From contig CAVXHV010000005.1 of NCBI GenBank assembly GCA_963761445.1, forward strand, positions 1,612,001-1,676,000: 64,000 nucleotides of DNA, given 5' to 3'. Source of the DNA: CAVXHV01 sp963761445 (lineage in GTDB: Bacteria; Planctomycetota; Planctomycetia; Isosphaerales; Isosphaeraceae). The notes under the pieces were generated by a model. That model made no database searches and was not told the origin of the DNA. It saw only the letters and a program-made list of their open reading frames with translations. Made by a program: the position numbers and the translations under genes. Shown piece by piece: positions 28,929-41,083 of this stretch; within the stretch, counting starts at the first letter, position 1; each line of letters opens with the position of its first letter.

Positions 28929-31292
28929 ATGACCCGCGACGATCGAAATTGCCGAGGGAAGCGGCGAACTCATAGTAGCCGCAGGCAGCCGACTCTGGAG
29001 GCCCTCGAAAGACGCATCGTCCTGAGCACGCTGACCGTGCTCAACAACGCCGATAGCGGTCCCGGATCGTTGCGCGCCGAGATCGCCGCCACGACCAGTG
29101 GCGATACCATTGCGTTTTCTCCTACGCTCAAGGGACGTACCATCAACTTGACCAGCGGCGAGCTGGTGGTGAGCAAGAGCCTGAGCATCAATGGCGGCGC
29201 CGCGGCGAACGTAACCGTCAGCGGCGGCAACGTCTCGCGGGTGTTCGACATCAGCGGCGATGCGAACGTGACGTTTCGTGGGCTTAATATCACCGACGGC
29301 TCCTCGAACGCTGGAGGAGGGGTGCTTGTCGAATCTGGTTCCAGTCTGAACATCACCCAATGCACGCTGACTGCTAACCGAGCTCTTGGCGACTCGAACG
29401 GCAACGCCCTTGGGGGCGCGATCTGGAACCAGGGGGGCGCGAGCCTGAACATTTCGCAAAGCGGGCTTTCCGGTAATGAGACCGATGGCAGGAACCAGAG
29501 TTACGGGGGGGCGGTCTACAACCAGGGCAGCCTCAGGGTGACTTCGTCAAGCTTTTCACTCAACCAGGCTCTGGGCAGCACAACGTCTTTCGACGAGTTA
29601 TCGCCGCCGGGTGGTAGTCTAGGCGGCGCGATCCTGAATGACGACGGTGCGACCATGACCGCAAGCCAGAGCAGCTTCGTTCAGAACGAAGCGGTTGGCG
29701 ACGAGGGTGGGGATGCTCTTGGCGGCGCGATCGACAACGAGTCGGCCTCGGTATCTCTCGGCGTGCACGTGTCGATCTCGAACTGCACGTTCGTCAGCAA
29801 TCAGGCCATCTCGGGCATCAACTTGGGTAATGGCAACCAGGGAGGCTTCGGCGGAGCCATCGAAGACCTGGCCGGTACGACGATCCGGATCAGCGGCAGC
29901 ACGTTTGCCAGGAATGAAGCCGCTGCCATGGCGCCGGCCACTACATTCGCGAGCTCCTACGCGAGTGGAGGGGCCATCGATAACGGAGCCTCCGCCTTCA
30001 GTTCGTTGAGCGTATTCCTCACCGTCGACGGCTCCACATTCACAGGGAATGTGGCCAGCGGCGGCCAGGATCTCGCGCCGGGGTTCGGGAACTTTTCTTA
30101 TGGCGGCGCCGTGAGCTTTAACATTGTGTCCGGGCTAAGCGGAAGTCTCAGCTTTAGTAATTCGACCTTCATCAGCAACCTGGCCGTCGGTGGAGGAGCA
30201 ACTGATGGCGAACTTGGGCCCGGATTTGCCGGCCCGGGGTCAGGGGGCGCCATCTTCGCAGGCAGCCCGCTGAGCGTCACCAACTGCACATTCATCGGCA
30301 ACCAGGCCATCGGAGGATCTGCCGACGGCAGCGCGGGCTATGGCGAAGGCGGCGGCATCGATGCTCAAGCCGATCTCACGGTCATGGGCAGCGTCTTCTA
30401 CGGCAATGAGGCAGCGGGTGGTGGCGGCGGTACGAATTCAGGCGTGCGTGCTGGTTTCTTTTCCGGATATGCCGCCGGCGGTGGGATCGCTGCTTTGAAT
30501 GGGGTAGCAACGATCTCCGGTAGCATCTTGATCGGCAACCGGGCGGTCGGTGGCTTCAGCTCGTCTGGCCTAGGCGGATTCGCAGCGGGCGGCGGCATCG
30601 AAGGCTACTACTCGACGCTAAATCTCGCGGAAGTCACACTCGCGTCAAACACAGCGCTCGGCGGCGAGGGTGGCCCCGGCGGCCAGGGGGGCGGTGGTGC
30701 CGGCGGTGGAATCGACCTCGAAGTGTTTTCGAGCGCGGACATGATCGGATTGACGCTCGTGAATAATAGCGCCGCCGGTGGAGCTGCTGGCCCTGGAGGC
30801 GAGGGGGGAGTCGGGATTGGCGGCGGAATCTCGGCCGGGTTCGAAATCTTCCTGATTCCTATTTTTGCGCCGGATGGCTCAACCCTCTCACTCAGCGCGA
30901 GTACACTCTCGGGCAATCGAGCCGTTGGCGGCGCCGGTGGACCGAGTGGGTTCGGCGGCGACGCCCTGGGCGGGGGAATTGCAGTCGTCGGTGAAGACAC
31001 AGCCACTGTCGAGGGCAGCGAGTTGAACCTCGATTCGGCGAGTGGTGGCTCGGGCGTGAGCGGTGGTAACGGTCTTGGCGGGGGCATCTACGTGGACATC
31101 GGCTCGGGTGCCGGTGTCACCCGAAGTGTGATCACGGGCAACCAGGCGAGCGGCGGCCCGGAGACCGGCGGCAGCGCAGGCCAGGGAATCGGCGGCGGGG
31201 TCTATTACCTCGGCACATTCACGTTTGACGCCCCGACCGTCGTCCGCATGAATCGCGCTTCGACAAGCAACAACGACATCTTCTCTTCGTGA
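28929..31292 (+). CDS. Glycine-rich beta-helix surface protein with planctomycete leader
   Basis: 787 residues from MTRDDRNCRGKRRTH. The frame is open further upstream, to an ATG at 28686, but that part overlaps the preceding gene and has no leader. Residues about 20-40 (RRQPTLEALERRIVLS) form the planctomycete export leader. Next is a CSLREA-like start (LTVLNNADSGPGSLRAEI), then many polymorphic outer-membrane-type repeats built on GGAI/GGGI...S.F..N.A.GG, that is, a right-handed beta-helix. Very Gly/Ser-rich. Probably a secreted or surface protein with structural or adhesive role (inference). Confidence 0.85.
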   Translation: MTRDDRNCRGKRRTHSSRRQPTLEALERRIVLSTLTVLNNADSGPGSLRAEIAATTSGDTIAFSPTLKGRTINLTSGELVVSKSLSINGGAAANVTVSGGNVSRVFDISGDANVTFRGLNITDGSSNAGGGVLVESGSSLNITQCTLTANRALGDSNGNALGGAIWNQGGASLNISQSGLSGNETDGRNQSYGGAVYNQGSLRVTSSSFSLNQALGSTTSFDELSPPGGSLGGAILNDDGATMTASQSSFVQNEAVGDEGGDALGGAIDNESASVSLGVHVSISNCTFVSNQAISGINLGNGNQGGFGGAIEDLAGTTIRISGSTFARNEAAAMAPATTFASSYASGGAIDNGASAFSSLSVFLTVDGSTFTGNVASGGQDLAPGFGNFSYGGAVSFNIVSGLSGSLSFSNSTFISNLAVGGGATDGELGPGFAGPGSGGAIFAGSPLSVTNCTFIGNQAIGGSADGSAGYGEGGGIDAQADLTVMGSVFYGNEAAGGGGGTNSGVRAGFFSGYAAGGGIAALNGVATISGSILIGNRAVGGFSSSGLGGFAAGGGIEGYYSTLNLAEVTLASNTALGGEGGPGGQGGGGAGGGIDLEVFSSADMIGLTLVNNSAAGGAAGPGGEGGVGIGGGISAGFEIFLIPIFAPDGSTLSLSASTLSGNRAVGGAGGPSGFGGDALGGGIAVVGEDTATVEGSELNLDSASGGSGVSGGNGLGGGIYVDIGSGAGVTRSVITGNQASGGPETGGSAGQGIGGGVYYLGTFTFDAPTVVRMNRASTSNNDIFSS

Positions 31293-31423
31293 GGCGGTGT
31301 GCCGGATGCGATCGGCGTTCTCAGGCGGGCCCTTGACCGGCTAGTCGTACCGGCGCTACGGTGGTAAACGCTACTCGTGGCGGTCAAGGACCCTGCGTGT
31401 GCTCGGTTTTGACAATCCGGATG

Positions 31424-31440
31424 TGAGATCGAGAATCTCA
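31424..31440 (+). terminator. Short hairpin before the sigma factor gene
   Basis: TGAGAT-cgaga-ATCTCA, a perfect 6-bp stem, followed by taactttt. It lies 132 bp after the beta-helix stop and 9 bp before the sigma factor ATG. It could be a weak terminator or an RNA structure at the translation start; the stem is too short to be sure. Confidence 0.3.
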
Positions 31441-31449
31441 TAACTTTTC

Positions 31450-32061
31450 ATGGCGCCGATGCGGAAAGACCTCGAACCTCCAAGCACGGAAGTCACGCGG
31501 GCGCTCGATGCGGTCCTGAACGGCGAGCCGCGCGCGGCCGAGCAGCTCTTGCCGCTCGTTTATGACGAGCTGCGCCGGCTGGCCGCCGCCCGGCTGGCCC
31601 AGGAGGCGGCGGGCCAAACGCTCCAGGCCACCGCCTTGGTCCACGAAGCTTATCTACGTCTCGTCGGGTCCGATCCCGAGAAGCCGTGGGATGGTCGCGG
31701 ACACTTCTTCGCGGCGGCGGCTGAGGCGATGCGGCGGATCCTTGTCGAGAACGCCAGGCGGAAACGACGGGGAAGGCACGGCGGTGGGCGAGCGCGTGTT
31801 GGGCTCGACCTTGAACAGCTCGTGCCGGCCGGAGAAGGGGCCGCCCACGACGTGCTCGCGCTTGACGAGGCCCTCGACCGGCTGGCACAGGAAGAGCCGG
31901 CCGCAGCCCAGGTCGTCAAGCTTCGCTATTTCGGCGGGCTCACAACGCTTGAAGCATCCTCGGTCATGGGTGTCTCGCTCCGCACCGCCAATCGCCACTG
32001 GGTGTATGCACGCGCCTGGCTCTACCACGAGCTCAATCCGCACGAAGATGAGCCAGTCTGA
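31450..32061 (+). CDS. ECF-type RNA polymerase sigma factor (planctomycete/TIGR02999-like)
   Basis: 203 residues. Region 2 includes LVYDELRRLAAARLAQE and TALVHEAYLRLV; region 4 includes EPAAAQVVKLRYFGGLTTLEAS and SLRTANRHWVYARAWL, the helix-turn-helix for the -35 element. No anti-sigma gene is adjacent; the next gene is a Ser/Thr kinase, a frequent partner of this sigma class in planctomycetes, so phosphorylation control is plausible. ATG 31459 (MRKDLEPP) is an alternative start. Confidence 0.92.
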   Translation: MAPMRKDLEPPSTEVTRALDAVLNGEPRAAEQLLPLVYDELRRLAAARLAQEAAGQTLQATALVHEAYLRLVGSDPEKPWDGRGHFFAAAAEAMRRILVENARRKRRGRHGGGRARVGLDLEQLVPAGEGAAHDVLALDEALDRLAQEEPAAAQVVKLRYFGGLTTLEASSVMGVSLRTANRHWVYARAWLYHELNPHEDEPV

Positions 32062-32150
32062 AAAAAACCGGGCGTTCGTGGCACAGATCGATGCCAGTCG
32101 TCGCATTACGAAGCAAGTCGTCCAACTGACCGAAGACGGAGATCCACGCC

Positions 32151-35100
32151 GTGCCCAGCGAACGCCCCGGCGGTAACGTGAAAGCAATCTTCGACGAGGC
32201 TGTCGAGATTGCGTCGACCGAAGAGCGAGCGGCTTATCTGGATGTCGCCTGCGCAGGCAATCAAGACCTGCGGCGCAAGGTTGAAACGCTGGTTCGGGCC
32301 CTGGGTGAGGCCGGTGGATTTCTCGAAGGAGTCGCCCGACCTTCTGGCGGCGGGTGATCCGGAGTCGGACGCGGCGGCGATTTCCACCTCGCCGTCTGGT
32401 CCGGTGCGGCGGGAAGAGAACGCCACTTGCACGAATGTTGCGTCCGCCGGCTCGCACGAAGCAACTGGATCGCCAGGCGCACCACACCTGGTCGAGGGCC
32501 CCGGTTCGCGCATCGGGCCCTACAAGCTGCTGCAGCGAATTGGCGAAGGAGGTATGGGGGCCGTCTACCTGGCCGAGCAGGAGCGGCCCGTGCGCCGTAG
32601 AGTCGCACTCAAGGTCATCAAGCCAGGCATGGACACGGAACAGGTCGTCGCCCGGTTCCAGGCCGAGCGCCAGGCGCTGGCGATCATGGACCACGCCAGC
32701 ATCGCCAAGGTATTCGACGCCGGCGTGACCGACAGCGGACGCCCCTATTTCGTGATGGAGCTGGTCAAGGGAGTGCCGATCACCGAGTATTGCGACGCGG
32801 TGCATTTGACACCCAAGGAACGACTCGAGCTGTTCATTCCCGTATGTCAGGCGATCCAGCACGCCCACCAGAAGGGGATCATCCACCGCGACATCAAGCC
32901 GTCGAACGTGCTGGTCGCGATGCAGGACGGCAAGCCGACTCCCAAGGTGATCGACTTCGGCATTGCGAAGGCGATTGACCAGCGGCTTACCGAGCAGACG
33001 TTTTTCACCCAGCACGGGGCCATCATCGGCACGCTGGAATACATGAGCCCCGAGCAGGCCGAGATCTCGGCGATGGACATTGACACCCGCGCCGACATTT
33101 ACGCGCTGGGAGTCATGCTATACGAGCTGCTCACGGGCTCGACGCCGCTCGAACGGCCGCGGCTGCGAGAGGCCGGGTATTCGGAGATTCTGCGGCGAAT
33201 TCGAGAAGAGGAGCCTCCCAAGCCGAGCACCCGGCTGAGCGCATCGCGCGATTCGCTGGCCTCGGTCGCTGCCCTGCGTAAGACCGAGCCCGCGAGATTG
33301 ACCAGGCTGATGCGGGGCGACCTCGATTGGATCGTGATGAAGGCGCTCGAGAAAGACCGGACGCGCCGCTACGAGTCGGCCAGCGGCTTCGCGCGCGACA
33401 TCGAGCGTCATCTTGCGGGCGACCCGGTCGAGGCCGGCCCACCGAGCGCGGTGTACCGGTTGAGAAAGCTTGCGCAAGCACCGGACGGGCCTGATCACCG
33501 CGGGCTCCTTTTTGCTGCTGCTCGTTGCAGCGGCGGTGGTGAGCGCTGCTCTGGCAATTCGTGCGCAGGCGCGGAGAAGAAAGCGCTCGCGGATCGGAAC
33601 CGAGCGGTTGACGCCGAGGGGCTGGCGCTCGAGCGGCTGGAGGAGACCCGCGCGGCGAAGAGATCGACCGAGCAGGCGCTCGTGCAGGCGGAAGAATCGC
33701 GCAGGCAGGCCGAAGCTGTCAGTGGGTTCCTCACGGATGCGTTCCGCAGCCCGGACCCATCTCTGGACGGCCGGACCGTGCAGGTGGCCGACCTGCTGGA
33801 TCGCGCAGCTCTCAAGCTCGACCAGGATTTCACGGGATCGCAGGAGACCAAGGGGGCGCTCCTCGACGCACTGGGCGAGACATATCGCGGCCTGGGGCTT
33901 TATGAAGACGCGGTTTCGAAGCTCACGAGGGCGAGCCAGGTGCGTCAGGCGGTCCTCGGCGACGACCACCCTCTCACGCTCAGCAGTCGCCATAACCTCG
34001 CCAATGCCTATCGGGCGGCCGGCCGCACCGCTCTTGCGATCAAGTTGCATGCGGAGACACTCGCAGCGCGGGAATCAAAGTTCGGCCCGGAGCATGCCGA
34101 CACGCTGAGCAGCCGCTCCGGCCTTGCGGGCGCCTATCTCGAGGCGGGCCGTACCGCCGGAGCAATCGAAATGGATGAAGCGACGCTCAAGCTGAACGAG
34201 CGACTGCGGGGCGCCCTGCACGCCGAGACACTCATGAGCCGCAATAACCTCGCCGAAGCCTACCTGGCCGACGGCCAGACGGCGCGCGCGATCGAGATGC
34301 ATGAGGCCACGCTCAAGATGCTCGAGGCGGAGCACGGCCCGGACGATCCTCGAGTGTTCAGCAGTCGCAATAACCTCGCGCAGGCTTATGAAGCCGCCGG
34401 ACGCACGGGCGAGGCAATCAAGCTGCACGAGGCGACGCTGCTCCAGGAAGAGTTGAAGCTCGGCCCGGACCATCCCGGTACGCTGGTTACGCGCAACAAC
34501 CTCGCAGTTTGCTATGTCGCCGCCGGTCGCACGGCTGATGCGATCAAGCTGCATGAGGCGACACTGAAGCTCCGGGAGGCGAAGCTCGGCCCCGCGCACC
34601 CTCAAACTCTCACCAGTCGCAATAACCTCGCCGGTGTTTATCTCGAAGATGGACGTACAGACGTTGCGAACAAGCTGTACGAGTCCACGCTCAAGCTGAT
34701 GGAATCGAGGCTGGGGCGCGATCACCCTAACACGCATAAGATCCGTAACAATCTTGCCCTCGGTTACCTTCAGGCGGGTCGTATCTCCGACTCGATCGCA
34801 CTTTATGAGGCGGTGCTCAAAGAATCGGAATCGATGCTCGGGCTCGAGCATCCTGATACGCTTCTCTTCCGCAACGGCCTTGCCCAGGCCAATCTCACAG
34901 CAGGCCGCACGGCCGATGCGATCCGCTTGCAAGAGATGACGCTCAAAGCTCGGGAGCAAACGCTTGGGCGCGGGCACCCGCATACACGTCACAGCCTCGG
35001 CAACCTCGCCGACGCCTACGTCGCCGCCGGCCGGGCCACCGAAGCCGTGGCACTCTATGAGAAAGCGCGACGGGATCTGGAATCGAACTTTGGCCCCGGA

Positions 35101-37149
35101 CATCCTTACAGGCTCATTTTTCTGAGCGGCCTCGCCGACGCCTACCTCGCCGCCGGCCAAACGAACGATGCGATCAAGCTGCACGAAGAGACGCTCAAGG
35201 CGCGCGAGTCAAAGCTGGGGCCGACGCACCCGGCAACGATCGGCAACCGTAACGATCTGGCGAGAGATTACCTGGCTGCCAGCAGGATATCCGAAGCGGT
35301 TTCACTCTTCCGGTCGACTCTCAAGCTTACCGAAGCCGAGCTCGGCGCCACCCATCCGAACACGCTTGTCACACGCCAGAACCTGGGGGCAGCCCTTCGC
35401 GATGCGGGCAAGATCGACGAAGCAATCGCCCTGCAGACACTGAACTCGAAGCTCGTGGAAGCGAAACTAGGGCCCGAACATCCCGTCACGTTCGCCCATA
35501 CCAATCATCTCGCGATGGCCTACAAGGATGCAGGACGAACGCGCGAAGCGATCGCGCTTCTCGAACGCGCGCTGCCGCTTCACGAGGCGAAGCTCGGGAC
35601 GGATCATCTCCAAACGCTGCGCACTCGCGTTCATCTTGCCGCATGCTACACAGACGCCGGCAAGCTGCCGCAAGCGATCGCGCTGCTGGAACCGGCACTG
35701 AAGCTCCTGCAGGCGAAGCTAGGGCCGTCACATCCCGACACACTCGCGACTTGTGTCAATCTGAGTACGGCATACGGCGAGACCGGCAGGATCCCTGAGG
35801 CCCTGGCTCTGAACGAGCGTAGCGTAGCGATCGCGGAGTCGACGCTCGGGCCCGTCCACCAGATCACGCTTCAACTCCGCAATAATCTCGCTCTCAATTA
35901 CCTCGCGTTGGGGAAAATGCCTGAGGCGGTGGCAATGCTTGAATCCATCCTCAAGATCCAGGAGTCGAAATTCGGGCCGGACCATCCCGAAACTCTTCTT
36001 GGCCGTAACAATCTCGCCAACGCTTATCTCGATTCCGGCCGAGTTGCCGAGGCGACGGCTTTGCTCGAGGAAGCACTCAAGGGACGCGAACGGACTCTCG
36101 GGCAAGAGCATCCCGACACGGTCATGATCCGGAATAATCTCGCAGCGGCCTATCACGCCGCCGGCCGGATTTCGGATGCGCTCCCTTTGATTGAGAAGGT
36201 ACTGAAGTTCAACGAGTCGACACTTGGGCTCGATCATCCTGCCACACTTCTGAGCCGAAACAACGTTGGCTCGGCCTATAGACGTGTCGGCAGGGTGGCC
36301 GAGGCGGTCGCTCTGCACGAGGCAAACCTCAAGCAGCGCGAGGCGACACTACCGCACGACCATCCCGACACATTGTTCAGTCGCTTCGCGCTCGCTTTGT
36401 CTTATTCATTCGCTGGGCGCCAGAGCGAAGCCATCGCTCTCTTCCAGCCGACGATCAAGCGTATGGAGTCGATCCTGGGTCCTGACAACGTGACGACGCT
36501 CAATTGCCGTAGGGGTCTCGCCAACGCCCTGCTCGTCTCGGGCAAGATCGCCGAGGCGGTCGCGATGCATGAAAAAAACGTCAAGCTGGCGGATTCAAAG
36601 CTGACGCCGGATCATCCAGAATCGCTCGCGTTCCGCCAGGATCTCGCCGATGCGTATCTTGCTGCCGGCAGCTTTGCGCCCGCGGAGCTCCTCGTCCGGG
36701 ATAGCCTGCCTCGGGCCGGCAAACAATTCGGCCCGGAAGATCCCCGCACGGCGGGGATGATCGCAACGCTCGGCACTGCTCTGCTCAAGCAGCGGAAATG
36801 GGCCGAGTCGCAGTCAGCTTTGAAGCGATGCCTCGTCTTGCGCGAGAAGATCCAGCCCGATGATTGGTCGACGTTTTACACCCGCTGCCTGCTCGGTGAT
36901 TGCCTGCTCGGTCAGAGTAACTTCGCCGAGGCCGAACGGCTCATCGTCGGCGGTTACGAAGGCATGAAAGCCCGTGAGGCCAAGATTCCTGTGCTCTCCA
37001 AACACTGCCTGGGCGAATCCGGCGAGCGGGTCATTCGCCTTTTCACGGCCTGGGGAAAGCCGGAAAGGGCGGCGGAGTGGACCCGGAAAATCAGGAACGC
37101 GGCTCCGGCCCAGGTCGATTTGCCGGACGACGTCTTCGTCCCGCGCTGA
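32151..37149 (+). CDS. Ser/Thr protein kinase with about 20 kinesin-light-chain-type TPR repeats, three frame breaks
   Basis: About 1,665 residues. The true N-terminus starts at GTG 32151 (PSERPGGNVKAIFDEAVEI), then breaks near 32330 into the main frame. The kinase domain has GEGGMGAVYLAEQ, catalytic HRDIKPSNVL and DFGIAK. Two compensating breaks at about 33465 and 33575 hide the single membrane helix, which reads HRTGLITAGSFLLLLVAAA in the other frame. After it come a helical linker and tandem 42-residue TPRs (pattern LGxxHPxTLxSRNNLAxAYxxAGR) to about 36680. A cytoplasmic kinase with a large extracytoplasmic interaction domain; it follows the ECF sigma gene by 89 bp. Confidence 0.92.
33870..36680 (+). 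repeat. Tandem 126-bp TPR-coding repeats
   Basis: About 22 in-frame units of 42 codons, spaced close to 126 bp, each with a conserved 'gg(g/c)cc(g)gaccatccc' segment coding LGPDHP and 'aataacctcgc' coding NNLA. The copies are diverged at third positions, so this is an old coding array rather than a recent expansion. Confidence 0.75.
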
Positions 37150-37347
37150 GCTTTTCGTGTTTCGCACGGTGTTCAAAAGCCAGTGGGAATCAATAGTGCG
37201 TCAGGCAAAGCCAAGCTACGCCGGCGGCGGTCGTCATGATCAAGAGCGGCGCGGCGAAGCTGAGTACCACGCGCCTCCGAATGCCGAAGGCAGACCAAAT
37301 CGCCGATCGGATCGGATCGCGGTGCGAAGAAATGCGCAAGCGCGCAC

Positions 37348-38403
37348 TCAGCAGAACGCAGTGGACACCACGGCGGGCTGCGCCTCGGGCACGGCTGTGT
37401 AGCGACCTGTCGGGTCGAACATGAATCCCACACGCTCTGAAGCTTCCGTGCCATCCACAGAGGTCGCGATGACTTCGAGGGCATGGACGCCCTTCGAGAG
37501 CCGATCCGATTCTAGCGGCCCTGACCAGACGCCGTTACCACGTGGCTCCATGTCACTGAACGCGGCATCACTCACTCGGTAGCGAACGGAGGAGACGCGG
37601 TTGTCGGACCAAGTGCGCAGCGCGCACTTCGTCTGCGGCTTTCACGACGTGACGCGGACTCGTCGCAAGAATACGAGCTCTCGGGTGCGTGATCAGAACG
37701 AGCGGCGTGCGATCTTCCACGGTGCGGTAGGTCACGGCCAGGTCGTCTTCATGCAGGTAGAGCAGTGTGTAGCCAGGAAGGCCGCCTTCCGGGTCGCCGA
37801 TCGAGCGAGTGGCGATGGTCACGTTCCAGCCGTCGTTGGCGATCTGCCAGTAGTGAGTATGGCCGCAGATGATGGCTTCGACTCGACTCATGTGGACGAT
37901 TCGCGCCATGCGTCGGTTCCCGGTCCGCTGAAGTTCTCCCAGATCTGGTAGGGGTAGTTGTGCTGGAAGATCACGATCCGCTCGTCCGCAGCGAGTGCCA
38001 GCTCGATTTCGTCGCCGAACCAGGCGATCTGTTCAGCCGAGATCCCAACCGGGCGAGACTCCTGCGTGTTGAGCCGGATGAATCGGAAGCCGCGCAGGGA
38101 GTGTGAGCCGTAGGGGGCGCCGACGTGGCGCCGGAATCCTGCAGCGAAAGGGTCGCCCTTGACGTCGTGGTCGCCAACCAGCGCGAAATGCGGCCTTTTG
38201 AGCCTGATACGCAGGTCGTCAAACAGCCGGAACTGTTCGGGCGTTGCGTTCTGGACGTTGTCGCCGATGAACTGAACGAAGTCGGGCCGGATCATGTCGT
38301 TGACCTCTTGAACCATCCACTGCGCAACACAGTGATTCTCCAGGCCTTCCTCCGTCAGGTGAAGGTCTCCGGGAATGACCACGACGACTGGTTCTGCTGG
38401 CAT
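37348..38403 (-). CDS. Metallophosphoesterase, two frame breaks
   Basis: About 350 residues from MPAEPVVVVIPGDLHLTEE. Calcineurin-like metal and catalytic motifs are in order: GDLH, GDNVQN, VGDHD, QHNYPYQ and, after a break near 37900, ICGHTHYW. A second break near 37610 moves the frame from RAAHLV to RTWSDNRVSSVRYRVSDAAF, giving a beta-rich C-terminal domain. No signal peptide is seen at this start. It hydrolyses a phosphoester of unknown identity. Last of five co-directional genes. Confidence 0.82.
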
Positions 38404-38416
38404 TGGTATCAATTCC

Positions 38417-39761
38417 TCAGAATGTCGGGTCGATTGAGACACTGGTGTGGCTCGCGGCGACTTCCGCTCGAGCGCGATCAATGGTAACAGGAAGCGGCCG
38501 GGTCTCGGGCATGGCCAGAGCGTAGAACGCCAGCGTGACCACGGCGATTGCCGCAAGCGTGAAGAAACCAACGTTGTATCCCGCGGCCTTGACCACGAAG
38601 CCCGTCATGAGATTGCTCAGCGCCGCTCCGATTCCAGTTGCCGTGGCGAGCGCCGCCCTGAACGAGATTGAACCGGCCGGTGCCGCGCGTGAGGTCGGCG
38701 ATCACGAGCACACCCACGACGCCGAAGATCCCGGCGCCGATTCCGTCAAGCAGTTGGATCGCCACGAGCGCGGAGGGATTCGTGGTAAACGTGTAAAGCA
38801 ATCCGCGGATCGGCAGAACCATGAACCCGGCGAGGAAAACAGCGCGGCGGCCCCATGACTCGGCCAACCGGCTCGACACAATCGCGACGGGCACCATCAC
38901 CATTTGCGCGGCGATGATGCAGGCAGACATATAACCCGCTGCGCCGTCCTTGTGTCCGTCCGTGAGCTTTTGGCCTACGAGCGGCAGCATGGCCGCATTG
39001 GCGAAGTGGAACAGCACGACGGACGCCGAAAAGATGAGAATCCGCTGGTCCGCGATCAATTCGCGAATGGCGACAACACGACTGTGTCCGGGGTTGTCCT
39101 TGCCGGTTCGAGCGGGCTCGCCCGGCGCAGGCGTGCCATTCTCAAGCCGGTTCGACCCGCGGGCCAGGTCGTGGTCGATTTCTTCCTTGCGGATGAAGAG
39201 CGTGGAGACCATCGTCGCGACGCACATCGCGGCAAGGAGATAGAAGATACCTTCATAGGCGACAAAATCGCCGATCACACCGGCCAGGATTGCAGCAGCG
39301 ACATTGCCGGCGTGATTGAAGGCCTCGTTTCTGCCGGTGCGCGGAGCGAGCGTTCCATGGCCGACGAGCCCCAGACTGATTGCCGTGATCGCCGGAGCAA
39401 TGACGGCCGCCGCGATCCCGATCACCACTTGAGAGGAGACGATGACCGGCAACGTCGGCCGCAGGACCATGGCGAGGGAGCCCGCGCCAACGGCGAGCGA
39501 TGCCGCCACGACGGCGAGCCGCTTATGCCAGATTCGATCGATCAATGCGCCCGCGGGCGTCTGCGCAGCGACGGTCGCAATGCCCATGGCGGACATGGCA
39601 ATCCCGATCGCCGCGGGGTCAAAGCGGCGCACGCTCAGATAGATCGCCAGATACGGGCCGAGCCCGTCCCGGACGTCGGCAAGCAAGAAATTGACGATGT
39701 CGAGTGCGCGTGAGCTTTCGCGCGAGGGGGGCGCTTTCCCGTTGTCCATGTCGCGGCTCAC
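38417..39761 (-). CDS. MFS transporter, one frame break
   Basis: About 445 residues, 12 predicted helices. The N-terminal half has the MFS signature neighbourhood AGALIDRIWHKRLAV between helices 2 and 3. The frame breaks near 38660 after GRFNLVQG; the last two helices read NVGFFTLAAIAVVTLAFYAL in the other frame, ending SVSIDPTF. Start MSRDMDNGK at 39761 or MDNGK at 39749. Substrate unknown. It lies between the ion permease and the phosphoesterase with gaps of 9 and 13 bp. Confidence 0.82.
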
Positions 39762-39770
39762 TTCTTTCAG

Positions 39771-41044
39771 TTAGTAGTGGGTCAAAGCTAGCCAGGCCAC
39801 GCCCGCGAGCGTTGTCAAGATCGTGAGCGGCACGCCCACCTTGAGGTATTCGAGGAATCCCAGGTGCGTTCCCGAGCGTCGGGCGCTCTCGACGACGATC
39901 AGGTTCGCGACCGATCCCAGAACTGTCAGGTTTCCGGCCAGCGTGCTCGACATTGCCAGCGCCAGCCACGCCTGCTCGCGCTGGGGCATGACTTCCATGA
40001 GCGGCTTGAAGAGCAAAACGGCCGGCACATTCGACACCAGGTTCGACAAGAGCACCGACAACCCGCTGACGAGCACCACAGGCGATTCCAGAAGCGGCGC
40101 GCCAGCGCTCGAGCCCCCAGGTTCGCACGACGGTCGTCTCGAATGCATTCACAACGACGAAGAGGCCGGCGAACATGACGAGAAGGGGCCAATCGATGGA
40201 GTTGTACACCTTGTCGGGGCGCACGCGGCCGAGCAACAGCACGCCCGCTGCCACGAGAGCAACGAGTGCGATGGGTTGCCCGGCGAAGAAAAGCCAGACT
40301 GTGACGAGTGTCACCGCCAGGCTTTTTGCCAGGAGCGCGCGATGCACCCTGGGGCGACTCGTGTCATCCGCCGTGTCGGCGGCTCGGGCTGCTGCCACGA
40401 GCGTCCGCCGGTAGACGAGCGCCACAATCGCGAAGTCCAGGAGCAAACCGAACGAGCGCCACGGGCGCCAGCCGTCCGGCGAAGCGGAGGTAAGAAATCT
40501 GTGAAAGCGACCCGATGATCATGTTTTGTGGGTTGCCTGTGATCGTGGCGACGGATCCGACGTTTGAGGCTGTGGCCAGGCCGACGAGGTAAGGGATCGG
40601 CGGTCGCTTGAGCCGCCGGCACAATTCGAGCACCAGCGGCGTGAGTGCCACACAGACCACGTCGTTGACCAGGAATGCGGAGAGGACACCCGAAAGCGTG
40701 ATTGTTACAGCGAGAAGCGAACGCGGGCCGGAGAACCGTCCGGCGATGCGCTCCGTCGCCAGTGCGAAGAAGCCCGCCAGGCGCAAATGCGCGACCAGGA
40801 CCATCATGCCGAAGAGCAGCACGATCGTGGCGTAATCGACGGCCTTGGCGGCTTCTCGCATCGAGAGCACGCCGGTGGCGAGCATGGCGGCCGCACCAAC
40901 CAGGGCGATGCCCGCACGGTCAATACGCAGGCCGGGGATCCTTCCGGCTGCCAGCCCGAGGTAGGTCAGGCCGAAGATCGTCGAAACCAAGGGGGCCGAG
41001 GCCGAAGTTGTCGTCGGTGACAATGCTTCCTCCGAATCGAACAT
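39771..41044 (-). CDS. ArsB/SLC13-type ion permease, two frame breaks
   Basis: About 425 residues, polytopic. Both half-site signatures of the ion-transporter superfamily are visible: SVATITGNPQNMIIG in the N-terminal half and LAGNLTVLGSVANLIV in the C-terminal half. Frame breaks near 40440 and 40120 split it into three overlapping frames that together give a normal-length protein. It could carry an oxyanion, sodium/proton or dicarboxylate; the sequence does not decide. It is flanked by two MFS genes on the same strand. Confidence 0.8.
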
Positions 41045-41083
41045 GAAGCAAAGGATCGATGAACGGTCTGACTTTCGTATCTA

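Noticed and set aside
31654..33015. 453-codon minus-strand frame opposite the sigma factor and kinase
   Set aside because: It spans two well-supported plus-strand genes and has no recognisable domain.
33870..36680. Regular 126-bp spacing considered as a CRISPR-like or DNA repeat array
   Set aside because: Units are in frame, diverged at third positions and code TPRs; there are no constant short repeats with unique spacers.
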